Below are positions 1 through 9,302 of a DNA stretch of 64,000 bases, piece after piece. The position numbers and the translations under genes are program-made. The stretch comes from Bacillota bacterium (GTDB lineage Bacteria > Bacillota > UBA4882 > UBA8346). Under the pieces are notes generated by a model. The model ran no database searches and was not told the origin of the DNA. It saw only the letters and a program-made list of their open reading frames with translations. Each line of letters begins with the position of its first letter. Position 1 is the first letter of the stretch. The stretch covers positions 5,417 to 69,416 of the forward strand of contig JAEYRX010000046.1 in assembly GCA_023435225.1 (NCBI GenBank), in the 5' to 3' direction.

Positions 1-1488
1 GGCGTTTCCATCAATTATCCACAGTACGAAAGAAGATTGAGAGATATTTTTCACCGAGGTGATCTTCGCGTTCATCGGTCCCGCAAAATTAGCACCTCCG
101 ATATAATAGTTTGCCGCCCAGTTCGGGTCAGTTTGATTGGTTGATTTGATCAAAAGAACCTTCAACTTACCATTTTTTGGTGCCGATACAGTGACCGGAA
201 TTTGGCTGAAAATCTGCGGAATAGTTACACCTTCCACCCTGATTAAGTACAATTGGGCTGTTGGAAAAGACGGAGGACTCCAACTATTGCAAATACCTTG
301 GGTGACGGGAACAATTGTCTCAAAAACCGACGATCCGTTAGCTGCCACTAAAACTTTTACCTTGACCATGCCAATATTTCCAACATAGTTCCATCGGATG
401 GGGACAACCGCACCCTGCTGGACGGATGCTCCTGAGGTTGGTTGGGTAATGGTGATGGATGGTTTGGATACAGTTATCGTAGTTTTACTGGAAATCTGCT
501 TATTTTGCACACTTGTCACTGTGATAGCATATTGTTGGTCAATCACAGAAATCGGAGGCTTCCAGTCATACCCACCCTGTCCTCCATTTCCGGCGGAGAT
601 TTGATTGTTGAAGACCGGTGTACCACCTGCCACCGGTGCAATCATAACCGTTACAGTTGAACCGATGTTTCCGGTATAGGTCCACTTGATGGGAATGTTC
701 GCATCCGGCTTATAACTCGTTCCTTGAGCCGGTTGGGTAATTGTGATGGTAGGCATTGGGACGTTAAGCGTGAAGAAGCCAACACCCCCTACAGGATTAG
801 GTTTACTATTGTCGGCCGTATAGGCCGCAATACGCAAATTGGTTGAATTTGACTGCGGTGTCGGCACCGTAAAGTTCGTTACACAAACTTCACAAGAAAT
901 ACTGTCTTTGATAAGGTAACTATTAAAGTTATCTTCCAAGACCAACTTTAAAGGACCGGGGGTTCCGGTATAGGTCCACTTGACAGATTGCATCGAACCG
1001 GTCGACAAGGTTTCGCCACCCTTCGGCTCGTAAAATGTCACTGTGGAGCGGCGGATATAGACTGTTTGGCGGGCTTCTAAGTTGGTAAAATTTTTACTAG
1101 TAACCCGTACTTCAAATTCGGCGGTAGTGGACAGGTTCCAGGGAACCTTGTAGGTCACCTCGGTACCGCTAACATTGCTTTGGATGGTTCTAACCAGAGT
1201 ATTGGTAGATTTTGACCAAAGAGTAACATCAACCGGGCCTAATTCTCTATTTAAGTTTCCCCTACCGGTCCAGGAAATGAGCTGACTCGAATTCTGATAC
1301 CAATCCGCTCCGCTCTTCGGAGAAATTATCGTGATTTTACCTTCAATTGATTTCTTGGCATCCGGATTAATATTTTGGCCGATAGCAGGCTCTTTGATAA
1401 TTGCCATCTGCGCTGTACATGTCAGGAAAACCGTTCCTATAAAAAATGCCAATATAAAAATACTGAATCTTTTATTAATAATTCGCAT
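1..1488 (-). CDS. Secreted protein with tandem Ig-like (Kre9/KNH-type) repeats, 3' end cut by window edge
   Basis: An open frame of 496 codons runs on the minus strand from ATG at 1488 and leaves the window without a stop. An in-frame stop two codons upstream of the ATG makes this start firm; a TCCTCCT (AGGAGGA) site lies about 15 nt away. The protein begins with a basic, then hydrophobic signal peptide. It then has at least four repeats of about 100 residues, each opening with a pattern like 'ITITQPxxGxxY...IPIKWTYTGNIG' and ending in an ITVS-type strand. This pattern resembles the Kre9/KNH or Ser-Thr-rich beta-sandwich domain of secreted cell-surface proteins. No catalytic motif is visible in the part seen. 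It is divergent from the STAND regulator at 1696. Its function is unknown; a surface-adhesin or matrix role is inference. Confidence 0.85.
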   Translation of the reverse strand, partial: MRIINKRFSIFILAFFIGTVFLTCTAQMAIIKEPAIGQNINPDAKKSIEGKITIISPKSGADWYQNSSQLISWTGRGNLNRELGPVDVTLWSKSTNTLVRTIQSNVSGTEVTYKVPWNLSTTAEFEVRVTSKNFTNLEARQTVYIRRSTVTFYEPKGGETLSTGSMQSVKWTYTGTPGPLKLVLEDNFNSYLIKDSISCEVCVTNFTVPTPQSNSTNLRIAAYTADNSKPNPVGGVGFFTLNVPMPTITITQPAQGTSYKPDANIPIKWTYTGNIGSTVTVMIAPVAGGTPVFNNQISAGNGGQGGYDWKPPISVIDQQYAITVTSVQNKQISSKTTITVSKPSITITQPTSGASVQQGAVVPIRWNYVGNIGMVKVKVLVAANGSSVFETIVPVTQGICNSWSPPSFPTAQLYLIRVEGVTIPQIFSQIPVTVSAPKNGKLKVLLIKSTNQTDPNWAANYYIGGANFAGPMNAKITSVKNISQSSFVLWIIDGNA

Positions 1489-1695
1489 GGGTTATCTTTT
1501 TTATCCTCCTAATAGGTTAATCTCTTTTATCATAACAATAATTAATCAACAAATTCTCAACATTTACTCAAAGGTTTCCGGGAGAAAGTATTGAATATTT
1601 ACATATAGAATTAAACAGATGATAAAACAGCGATTTTAAAAGAGAAAAATTTCTTTAACCTATATTTACAAACTGAAAATAAGTAGGTAATAAAA

Positions 1696-4600
1696 ATGGT
1701 CGAAATCTTACTTGCCAAACTATTGCCGCCGAGAGTAGGCAAAGGAATTATCAACCGGCCCCGGCTGATAAACCTTCTCAAAGGGTTTGAAGAGCGAAAA
1801 TTAACCTTGATCCAGGCGCCTGCCGGCTACGGGAAAACCGTTTTAATGCTCCAATTGGCAACTGAGACGAGACGGTCATTGGCCTGGTTTCAATTAGATA
1901 TTTACGATAATGATCCGGCGGTTTTTTTACAATATTTAATAACCGGTATTCGTTCTCATATTCCTGAGTTCGGTATTCAAGCTGAGCAGCTTATCGAAGA
2001 AGGAAACACCGAAAACTTTTTACGGTTAATAGTTACAGCTATAGTTAATGAAATCTCCCAACACGCTGATTATCAGTTACTACTGGCCTTCGATGATTAT
2101 CAAGTAATCTCCGATCCTTTAATACAACGTTTCATGCAGGATTTTTTAGAACACCTTCCGGATTGTGTCCATGTAATGATTGCGAGCCGTACTTTACCTT
2201 CTTTAAATGTTTCACGATTGAAAACTCAGAGTGAGGTATTGAGCGTCGGGATAGAAGATTTACGCTTTACGGATGATGAAACAAATGATTTTCTAGATAA
2301 AAGAACATTACAACTAACAAGCCTAAATCAGCAGTTACTAAAAGAAAAAATCAACGGCTGGCCAGCCGCGCTTAAACTATTGACGGATGCGGCGATGAAT
2401 GCCAATCTGCCTTTGCAAACCAACAGCGGTATGGCTGAGATATATACTTATTTGGCTAATGAGGTGTTGGAACAACAACCGGATGAAATCAGGGATTTTT
2501 TACTTTCCACCGCAGTTTTGGAGACAATTAATCCGGAGAGCTGCAATTTATTATTGGAGCGTAACGACTCCGGGCCAATCTTGGATTATTTGGAAAAACA
2601 GCAATTGTTTTTAATACCATTAGCGGGTCCGGAAAAAGCTTACCGCTATCACCAATTGTTTCGCGATTTTTTAATAGAGAGACTTGGCGAAAAAAAAGAA
2701 CACTTATTACATAAAGCTGGGGAAATAGCTTTACAAAGCGGTAATTTGGATCAGGCAATTGAGTATTACCTTATAGCTGGAGTGGATCAGGATTTGCTTT
2801 CCTTACTAGAGAAGGCCGGCAAAGAAGCCTTCCGGCAAGGGCGCTGGCAGACGGTGGAACGCTGGTTAAGAATGCTTTCTTTGGAACAGATACTTGCCGA
2901 TGAATGGCTATGTTTTTTTCAAGCCCAAATTAAAATCTATCAAGGCAAGCTAGACGAAGCCGAATTTTGGGTAGAAGGATCTCTAGATAAGTTTACAAAA
3001 AAGAAGGATACTACCGGCATCGCTGAATGTCAATTTCTACAAGCCCGTATTCTTAATGGACATGGCCGTAATAAAGAGAGTCTGGTAATTTTAGAAAAAG
3101 CTAATCCGGTTTTACAAGCAGAAACTAACATCCGTTTTGATTTACCGTTGGAGATGGCCTTTGCTTTATCTCGAATCGGGCGGTTTCAAGATGCAAACCA
3201 GTTGTTGAACCAAGCGCTTAAGACCGCCGATGCTTTAAAAGATTATTGGATTATGCCTCATTTATTGGAAGGGCTTGGAAATACTTTCTATTGGATGGGG
3301 GACCATACCAATGCGCTCAAATGTTACCAAAAAGGAATTAAAATCTCACCCAATCAGATTTTACCTAATTATAATTTTCAAGATTTCGTGGCCTCCATAT
3401 ATCAAGAGTGGGGCGAATTAGATTTAGCATTCGAATATGCACAGCGAAGTGTGACCATCAAAGAAAACTTAGGAATGATTGAGGCGTTGCCATCGGCTTA
3501 CTATCAATTAGGGAATATATATATAGATTTTGGCGAGTTCAAAAAGGCTGAAACTTTCTATCGCAGAGGAATTGAATTAGCTGAAAATGGTGGAGAACGT
3601 CACTTTCTTTCCCTGAATAAAGCCTATCTAACCCGTTGTTTAGCCTTCCAAGGCCGATTGACCGAATCTTTAACAATCGCCGAACAAGTTTTAGCGGAAG
3701 CCCAAACCCAATCCGAAACATTATTGGCATCCTGTCAGGTCATATGTGCCCCAACGTTTATTCAAAACGGTAATATACCTAAAGCCCAAAAAATGCTCAT
3801 GGAAGCTTTACCCCGTTTAGAACAGTGGCAATTTGCCGTACCATTAAGTTATGGGTATGGTACTTTAGCCGTGCTTAATTTTAAAATGGGCAATCGGGAA
3901 AAAGCCGGTGAATTATCCCGTAAATTATTAGATTTAGCTGCCCGTAAAAATCTGGTCAGACTTTTTTTGACGATTGCCGAATATCAAAGTATTCTCCGCT
4001 ATGGAATGGAACACGGAATTGAAGTTTATTTCATTCAACGCCTTTTAGTTCGTTTGGGAAAAAGGGCGGTTTCTCTCCTGACTAACCTGGCCGGGCATGA
4101 AGAACCGGAAGTCCGTAGGTCGGTTATAACCCCTTTGTGTGAAATCGGGACTGAAAATGCAGTTTCGATGTTGAAGAGATTGAGTGAAGATTCTAATCCA
4201 AGCGTACGTCAGTCGGCAGTAGAAGCTTTGGAGAGATTTGATCCGATCACTTCCGAGCTGCAATTAAAAACCAAAAGCAGTATTCTGGAAATAAAAACCT
4301 TAGGATCGCTCCGTATTTTTAAAGAAGGAACGGAAATATCGCCAATTAATTGGCGTACTTCTAAGACTCGTGATTTATTGGCCTTTTTAACTCACCAAAG
4401 AAATCCGGTTTACAAAGAAACTATCATTGAAGTACTTTGGCCCGATAATGAATTTAAAAAGGCGCAAGGTCTCTTTCATACCAGTTTATATTACCTGCGT
4501 CAAATTTTGGAGAAGATCGGATATCCTGATTTAATTGTATACCAAAACAAACAATATCAACTGGCTGCAAAACTGTTCTCCACTGATCGAACTCGATTTC

Positions 4601-5022
4601 AAAAATTAGTTATAGCTGGATTTAACGACGAGACTTCTCCGGAGAAAATCGCTGATTTTTTGGAACGGGCGGTAGCATTATATAGTGGTGATTATTTGCA
4701 AGAACTCGATTATGTTTGGCTGTTACCGGACCGGGAGTACTTTAAAAATCTCTATTTTGAAGCTAGGTTACGGTTAGCCCGGTATTATCTCGATAAAAAG
4801 GATTATAATCATGCTATCAGCCATTTGCAACTGCTAACGGCCTTAGATCCTTTATCCGAAGAGATCCACCGGTTATTAATGTTTGCTCATGCGGGTATGG
4901 GAAATCGAAGTGCGGTCAAGGAACAATATCAATCTTTAAAATTAATCCTGAAAAATGAGTTAGGCTTGGAACCCTGCCGGGAAACCCAAACAATCTTTAA
5001 CCAACTATATAAAACGGATTAA
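1696..5022 (+). CDS. STAND ATPase transcriptional regulator with C-terminal wHTH-BTAD (MalT/SARP hybrid)
   Basis: This 1108-residue protein has a MalT-type start ('LLPPR...INRPRL'), a Walker A APAGYGKT at residues 41-48 and a Walker B-like LLLAFDD near 130-136. A long TPR-like helical region follows (about 330-790) and then a short HEAT-like stretch (about 795-853, 'EEPEVRRSVITPLCEIG'). From about 866 there is an OmpR-type winged helix ('LGSLRIFKEG...LWP') and a bacterial transcriptional activator domain to the end. MalT itself ends in a LuxR HTH, so this is the SARP/BTAD variant of the STAND regulators. The family couples ligand and ATP binding to promoter activation. It is divergent from the secreted Ig-like gene, which is a plausible target. 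The inducer cannot be read from the sequence. Confidence 0.88.
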   Translation: MVEILLAKLLPPRVGKGIINRPRLINLLKGFEERKLTLIQAPAGYGKTVLMLQLATETRRSLAWFQLDIYDNDPAVFLQYLITGIRSHIPEFGIQAEQLIEEGNTENFLRLIVTAIVNEISQHADYQLLLAFDDYQVISDPLIQRFMQDFLEHLPDCVHVMIASRTLPSLNVSRLKTQSEVLSVGIEDLRFTDDETNDFLDKRTLQLTSLNQQLLKEKINGWPAALKLLTDAAMNANLPLQTNSGMAEIYTYLANEVLEQQPDEIRDFLLSTAVLETINPESCNLLLERNDSGPILDYLEKQQLFLIPLAGPEKAYRYHQLFRDFLIERLGEKKEHLLHKAGEIALQSGNLDQAIEYYLIAGVDQDLLSLLEKAGKEAFRQGRWQTVERWLRMLSLEQILADEWLCFFQAQIKIYQGKLDEAEFWVEGSLDKFTKKKDTTGIAECQFLQARILNGHGRNKESLVILEKANPVLQAETNIRFDLPLEMAFALSRIGRFQDANQLLNQALKTADALKDYWIMPHLLEGLGNTFYWMGDHTNALKCYQKGIKISPNQILPNYNFQDFVASIYQEWGELDLAFEYAQRSVTIKENLGMIEALPSAYYQLGNIYIDFGEFKKAETFYRRGIELAENGGERHFLSLNKAYLTRCLAFQGRLTESLTIAEQVLAEAQTQSETLLASCQVICAPTFIQNGNIPKAQKMLMEALPRLEQWQFAVPLSYGYGTLAVLNFKMGNREKAGELSRKLLDLAARKNLVRLFLTIAEYQSILRYGMEHGIEVYFIQRLLVRLGKRAVSLLTNLAGHEEPEVRRSVITPLCEIGTENAVSMLKRLSEDSNPSVRQSAVEALERFDPITSELQLKTKSSILEIKTLGSLRIFKEGTEISPINWRTSKTRDLLAFLTHQRNPVYKETIIEVLWPDNEFKKAQGLFHTSLYYLRQILEKIGYPDLIVYQNKQYQLAAKLFSTDRTRFQKLVIAGFNDETSPEKIADFLERAVALYSGDYLQELDYVWLLPDREYFKNLYFEARLRLARYYLDKKDYNHAISHLQLLTALDPLSEEIHRLLMFAHAGMGNRSAVKEQYQSLKLILKNELGLEPCRETQTIFNQLYKTD

Positions 5023-5102
5023 ATTAGAGTAGAGATTACAATTTCAATAAAGTTCCGGCGATACCGGTTCAGTATGAAGATTTACTCGGGCATTAAAGAA
5101 AC

Positions 5103-5429
5103 TTATTGACGACATAAATAAGTAAAATAATAAAAATACTTTTGCCATTGAAGATCGGTTGAATGATACTGATTATCGTATATTAAATAATCGATTAACA
5201 GCTCTCTTGCACGTAAAAGCTCTTTCAAACGTTGATGGTTTTTCGGATCAGCGACTGTAAGATCAATCAATTCCAACATGCGGTATAAAGCACGTTGGAA
5301 AAATTCGGGATTATTCTTATTCTTCCATTTAATCGTCCGTTCGACTTCGCTACCGATATTGGCGAGTTGTGTAATGAAGGAAAACTCCCACCACCTTCCT
5401 TCGGCTAGTTGTTGATGTTGATAACTCAT
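5103..5429 (-). CDS. Small helical protein paired with DUF5674
   Basis: Conserved hypothetical of 108 residues with no recognised catalytic motif. It is rich in aromatic and charged residues ('RWWEFSFITQLANIGSEV', 'RALELIDLT'-like helices) and looks all-helical, as in four-helix bundles. I take the ATG at 5429 because it makes an ATGA overlap with the stop of the upstream DUF5674 gene and has a GGGTGG site just ahead; a start at 5441 would add four residues. From memory, proteins of this kind recur beside DUF5674, so the two probably work together. The tight overlap of two small genes resembles toxin-antitoxin layout, but nothing else supports that. Confidence 0.8.
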   Translation of the reverse strand: MSYQHQQLAEGRWWEFSFITQLANIGSEVERTIKWKNKNNPEFFQRALYRMLELIDLTVADPKNHQRLKELLRARELLIDYLIYDNQYHSTDLQWQKYFYYFTYLCRQ

Positions 5430-5767
5430 CGTTCCACCCATTTATCCACTATGGAAACAATTTTTTGGCGGATTTGCGGGTCATCAACTCCACGACTCAT
5501 GTTCCCGAAGGAAGGCCTGATGTTAATCATGGAATCAAATTCTATAAAATCATCATTTTCCAGAGTGGGATACAGGTTAATACCCCAAAGATTTTTTTGG
5601 GCCGAACCGTTTTCAATCAGCAGTTCTTCTTCATCGGAATGAAGTTCCGCATCGACGGCGATGATTTCCTTTTCAACATCTACAACCGCCTTCACTAAAT
5701 CGCCGAAAGTCTGTTCAGCCAATTTTATTAATTCATCCAAAGTAATTTTTTTTTCCAAAATGAACAT
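5426..5767 (-). CDS. DUF5674 family protein
   Basis: The 113-residue protein matches the DUF5674 pattern: an N-terminal 'ITLDELIKLAEQTFGDLVKAVVD' helix, a central 'ELHSDEEELLIENGS' block, 'LWGINLYP', and the very conserved 'FIEFDSMINIRPS..N' motif. The function of this family is not known. It is the first gene of a two-gene operon with the helical protein at 5103. The start ATG at 5767 is preceded by an AAAGGTG site. It is divergent from the DUF2993-like gene at 5875, so the roughly 107-bp gap should hold both promoters. Confidence 0.85.
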   Translation of the reverse strand: MFILEKKITLDELIKLAEQTFGDLVKAVVDVEKEIIAVDAELHSDEEELLIENGSAQKNLWGINLYPTLENDDFIEFDSMINIRPSFGNMSRGVDDPQIRQKIVSIVDKWVER

Positions 5768-5874
5768 GGTTGTACACCTTTAGTTTAGAATACTTCAGTA
5801 ATAAAGTTAGTATATCATGCTTAAACTAAAAAAAATAGATATTTTGCTTCATTGTAAGAAACACAATTGCCGGG

Positions 5875-6639
5875 GTGGCTTTTTTGCAAGATTTTAAAAA
5901 TATTTATAGATGGGCCGAAAAATACTTTAATGATAATCGGGTAAGATTGGTTATCCTGGTTTTGGCCGGATTGTTTCTGGTACTACTTTCTGTTGAAGGT
6001 TGGCTAAATATTTGGGTAAGGTCATCATTAAAAGATAGCCTGGGATGGGGTAAGGACCCAAAAGTAAAAATATCCGCTGATTTAAACTGGTTAACTTTAT
6101 TTGATATTGCTCAAGGTAAAATAAGGTGGGTCCGGGTCAAAGGTGAGAACTGTATAATTAGTAATATTCGTTTTACCAGCTTAAATTTTCAAAATGGAGG
6201 TTTTACTTTTAATCTGTCCTTACTATTAACCAAGCAACGACTACAGCTATTGAGTATCGGTGCTACTACTGTAGAAGCGACCGTTACTGCCAAATCTTTC
6301 AGTGAATACTTGAATTTGCTTTATCCCCAGCTAAAACCGGGAGTAAAAATTTATCCGGGAGAATTTCTTATCAGTTCTGAGGCAAAACTTTTTGAAAAAG
6401 AAGTCCCGGTACAACTGGCCGGAGAATTACAAATAAGCGGTCCCAAAAACCTGCGGTTCTATCCAACCCGTTTAATTATCTCCGGACGAACCGTACCTAA
6501 AGATTTTTTACGTTTTTTAGGGAACCAGATCCCATTGGAATTTACACTAATGGAAGACTGGCCGTTGGAGGTTAAAGAAGTTACCTTGAAAAGGGACTTA
6601 CTTTTTTTATCGTTTAAAGAAATAAACTATATAAGATGA
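5875..6639 (+). CDS. Membrane-anchored DUF2993 (LmeA-like) protein
   Basis: 254 residues from a GTG start. One transmembrane helix lies near residues 23-43 ('LVILVLAGLFLVLLSVEG'), followed by a beta-rich domain with the DUF2993 layout: alternating strands on a 'WLTLFDIAQGKIRWVRVKGENCIISNIRFTSL' theme and a 'QISGPKNLRFYPTRLIISGR' stretch. Known DUF2993/LmeA proteins are periplasmic or surface lipid-binding proteins in diverse bacteria; lipid binding here is inference. The last codons and stop overlap the first arm of a dispersed palindromic repeat (from 6631), so the C-terminus may have been set by repeat insertion. No clear ribosome site fits the GTG, so the start is moderately sure. Confidence 0.72.
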   Translation: MAFLQDFKNIYRWAEKYFNDNRVRLVILVLAGLFLVLLSVEGWLNIWVRSSLKDSLGWGKDPKVKISADLNWLTLFDIAQGKIRWVRVKGENCIISNIRFTSLNFQNGGFTFNLSLLLTKQRLQLLSIGATTVEATVTAKSFSEYLNLLYPQLKPGVKIYPGEFLISSEAKLFEKEVPVQLAGELQISGPKNLRFYPTRLIISGRTVPKDFLRFLGNQIPLEFTLMEDWPLEVKEVTLKRDLLFLSFKEINYIR

Positions 6640-6814
6640 ACTAAATCATACGAATAAGCTTTCCCCTTCCAAAAGCCGAATGGGAAAGAGTAAATAGCAG
6701 AATTTAGTTCATCTTATTTTCCGCTGTAATAAGTTGAATTAAATTCATTAATTTCCTATTACGTCTGGCTTTAGAGATGTAATATTTATTCGGGAAATTT
6801 AATTCAACTTATAT
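6631..6814. repeat. Dispersed double-hairpin repeat, family 1, copy A
   Basis: Two adjacent inverted repeats. The outer arms of hairpin 1 are ATAAGATGAACTAAAT (6631-6646) and its reverse complement (6702-6717). Hairpin 2 has arms at 6729-6745 and 6796-6812 (ATAAGTTGAATTAAATT and its complement). Copy B at 15583-15808 is almost identical apart from a 43-nt insertion, and a decayed hairpin-2 copy is at 50987-51080. The form fits a MITE-like or REP-like element. Confidence 0.85.
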
Positions 6815-6944
6815 AAAAAAGGTAACAAATACTTTTTAGCGAATTTATTTTATGATTAATTATGTTGAAAGGATGGAAAGTATTAGGTTTTCGAAAGGAA
6901 AAAAGGATTCTATCTTTCGGCTAATGCCTAATGCTTAATGCCTG

Positions 6945-8102
6945 ATGCCTACAAAAAAACCGGTTATATTTTTATCGACCTGTGAGTTTTCCGGGGATAT
7001 GCACGGGGAAGTTTTAATCAAAGAGTTAAAAAAGGTTATTCCGGAAGCGATTTTTTATGGAGTGGGTGGTCCAAAGATGGCCGCTGCCGGGATGGAAGTT
7101 TTTTTTGATACCCTCTCCCGGAGTACGCTTGGTTTTGTAGAAGCTTTAAAAAATATCCGTCGGATGACTAAACTTATAGATGAAATTGACAAGGAATGGG
7201 AAAGACGGCGCCCGGATTTGATGATTTGGCTGGATTCCGGAGGTTTTAACCTACCTTTGGCTAAAAGAGCTAAAGAGCGGGAGATACCGGTAGTCTGTAT
7301 GTTTTCACCATCGGCTTGGGCTTATGGGGAGGATCGGGCGGTAAAACTGGCCGAACGAATAAAGTTATTATTGGCAGTTTTGCCATTTGAAGCTGATTTT
7401 TACCGGAAGTTCGGAGCTAACGTTACTTATGTCGGCCATCCATTAATTGATCGGGTAGGGAATCCGGAGCCGACAGAGTTTCGCAAGCGATTGAAATTAA
7501 ATCCGGGCCAAAAGTTAGTCGCATTGATGCCTGGGAGCCGCCGTCAGGAAATTATCAATTTATTGCCTTTGATGCTGGAAACAGCGCAGGAATTAAGCCG
7601 GGATCTGGATATTAAATGGGTATTGCCGATAGCCGCTTCGATTAACCGGGATTGGTTGCTTTCGATGATCAAACCATACCGGATTTCTTTGGAAATAATT
7701 ACTGAAGGCGTCTATGATTTACTGGCAGCTACTGATGGTGCAGTAATCGCTTCCGGAACCGCAACTTTGGAGGCGGCTATCTTAAATACTCCGATGGTTG
7801 TCATTTACCGTATTTCCAAGTTGTCATTCTTTATTTACCGGCGTTTGGAGTCTAAGGAGCATAAAGCTAAACAGTTGCTAATTGGGTTACCCAATATTGT
7901 TATGGGGCGGGAAATAGTGCCGGAGCTAATTCAGGAACAATTAACCACTCAGAACATAAGTGACAGGCTAAAAAAAATCCTTATTGATACTCAATATAAT
8001 GAAAAATTAAGAGCAGAGTTAAACACGGTTAAAGAAATGATCGGCCCGGGAGAGGTAATGAGAAGGGCGGCGAAGGAAATAGTTAAAATAATTGACAATT
8101 GA
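6945..8102 (+). CDS. lpxB: Lipid-A-disaccharide synthase
   Basis: 385 residues, the usual LpxB length, GT19 family. It joins UDP-2,3-diacylglucosamine to lipid X to form the lipid A disaccharide at the inner membrane. Visible family signatures are 'CEFSGDMHG' near the start, 'FYGVGGPKMAAAGM', 'STLGFVEAL', 'SPSAWAYGEDR', 'YVGHPL', 'LMPGSRRQEI' and 'ASGTATLEAAILNTPMVVIYRIS'. Its presence is the best single sign that this organism makes lipid A and so has an outer membrane. No other lpx gene lies beside it. The only ATG that fits is 6945; the ribosome site is weak and the region just upstream is a run of 'TAATGCCT'-like repeats. Confidence 0.96.
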   Translation: MPTKKPVIFLSTCEFSGDMHGEVLIKELKKVIPEAIFYGVGGPKMAAAGMEVFFDTLSRSTLGFVEALKNIRRMTKLIDEIDKEWERRRPDLMIWLDSGGFNLPLAKRAKEREIPVVCMFSPSAWAYGEDRAVKLAERIKLLLAVLPFEADFYRKFGANVTYVGHPLIDRVGNPEPTEFRKRLKLNPGQKLVALMPGSRRQEIINLLPLMLETAQELSRDLDIKWVLPIAASINRDWLLSMIKPYRISLEIITEGVYDLLAATDGAVIASGTATLEAAILNTPMVVIYRISKLSFFIYRRLESKEHKAKQLLIGLPNIVMGREIVPELIQEQLTTQNISDRLKKILIDTQYNEKLRAELNTVKEMIGPGEVMRRAAKEIVKIIDN

Positions 8103-8290
8103 GAATTGAAAATTAAAAACCAGACATAAAACAATTACTCTAAATTTGCGGGTTAAACACTTTATTGTTACACTAATAAAAAATAAAACTCTAAACTTTG
8201 AACAATAAACAAATATTTTTTATGGCGAAAATCCTGTAATACTCATCCCTAACGTTGAATAAAAAATAAGAGACGGTTGGGGGTGGGATT

Positions 8291-9265
8291 ATGAGGATTA
8301 TTTTTTTAGGTCAAAAGCAGCTAAAGATATTTATAATTGGCTTAATTTGTATAATCTTTATAAGTGGAATTATAGTTAATCGGGAACGGATAGCTCGACA
8401 GGCGTTCGGTGTTAAACAGGGAGTTAGATTGGAAGGTCAACTTTTACAGGGGTTATTGCCGGATGAGGTAGCGTCTGTAGTTAAAGTGTTGGCCGAAAAA
8501 GTAAGCCGTGAACCCCGGAACGCTTGTTATTACGGTGAAACCGGTGAGATAATTCCGGCTGAAGCTGGAAAAGCTGTAAATATAGCAATAAATGTCCGCC
8601 GGGTCTTTACGGCCAAACCGGGAACCAATCTAGACCTTCTTATAAGTGAAGTTACCCCGGATATATCGGAGGATTATTTTAAACCGGTATACCACGGAAA
8701 AGAAGACAGTCCCAGGGCGGCATTGGCGATTAATGTAGCTTGGGGTGAGGAATACTTAGGGGAGATACTAAAGACATTACGTTCCGAAAAGGTTAAGGCT
8801 ACATTTTTCTTTGTGGGAACATGGGTAAAAGCTTTTCCTGAGATGGTGAGAACAATTGCCGCCGATGGTCATGAAGTAGCCAATCATGGTTTATACCACG
8901 GCCATCCCGAGCAAATGGGGCAAGAGGAATTACGGAAGTTGATCTTGGAGAACACCTCCTTACTAACTTCAATAGTGGGTAAAAAACCGGTTAACCTGTT
9001 CGCTCCCCCTTATGGGGAGTTGAATGCCCAGATTGTACGGGTGGCCGGACAGCTTGGCTATAGGACGATTATGTGGTCGGTTGATTCGATTGATTGGAAA
9101 AATCCAGCCCCGGAGGTTTTGTTGGACCGGGTACTGTCAAAAGTAAAACCCGGCGGTATCATACTTTTACATCCAACCATTTCCACCAAAGAGTCTCTAC
9201 CGATATTGATCAAATCATTACGAAAGAGAGGGTTAGAGCCGGGGACGGTTTCTTCGGTATTGTGA
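8291..9265 (+). CDS. PdaB/YlxY-like polysaccharide deacetylase-family protein
   Basis: 324 residues with an N-terminal membrane anchor (about 11-29), a region resembling the PG-binding domain of VanW-type proteins (about 40-130) and a NodB fold (about 143-320). NodB landmarks are 'VKATFFFVGTW', 'GHEVANHGLYHGHP' (His pair), 'APPYGELN' and 'GGIILLHPT'. The catalytic-base site, TFDDG in active enzymes and FDxxWG in PdaB, reads AINVAWG with Asn at about 148. The usual Arg before PPYG is also Ala. It may be a structural or regulatory paralogue of sporulation-type deacetylases. The start has a strong GGGGGTGGG site. A bidirectional terminator follows. Confidence 0.85.
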   Translation: MRIIFLGQKQLKIFIIGLICIIFISGIIVNRERIARQAFGVKQGVRLEGQLLQGLLPDEVASVVKVLAEKVSREPRNACYYGETGEIIPAEAGKAVNIAINVRRVFTAKPGTNLDLLISEVTPDISEDYFKPVYHGKEDSPRAALAINVAWGEEYLGEILKTLRSEKVKATFFFVGTWVKAFPEMVRTIAADGHEVANHGLYHGHPEQMGQEELRKLILENTSLLTSIVGKKPVNLFAPPYGELNAQIVRVAGQLGYRTIMWSVDSIDWKNPAPEVLLDRVLSKVKPGGIILLHPTISTKESLPILIKSLRKRGLEPGTVSSVL

Positions 9266-9302
9266 AAGATAAGAGCCAAGGGTGGTCTATAAAAGACTAT
9301 TA

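Noticed and set aside
137..1594. Plus-strand reading frames opposite the first gene
   Set aside because: The minus-strand frame 1488 to 1 is continuous, has a signal peptide and repeated domains. The plus-strand frames are shadows of it.
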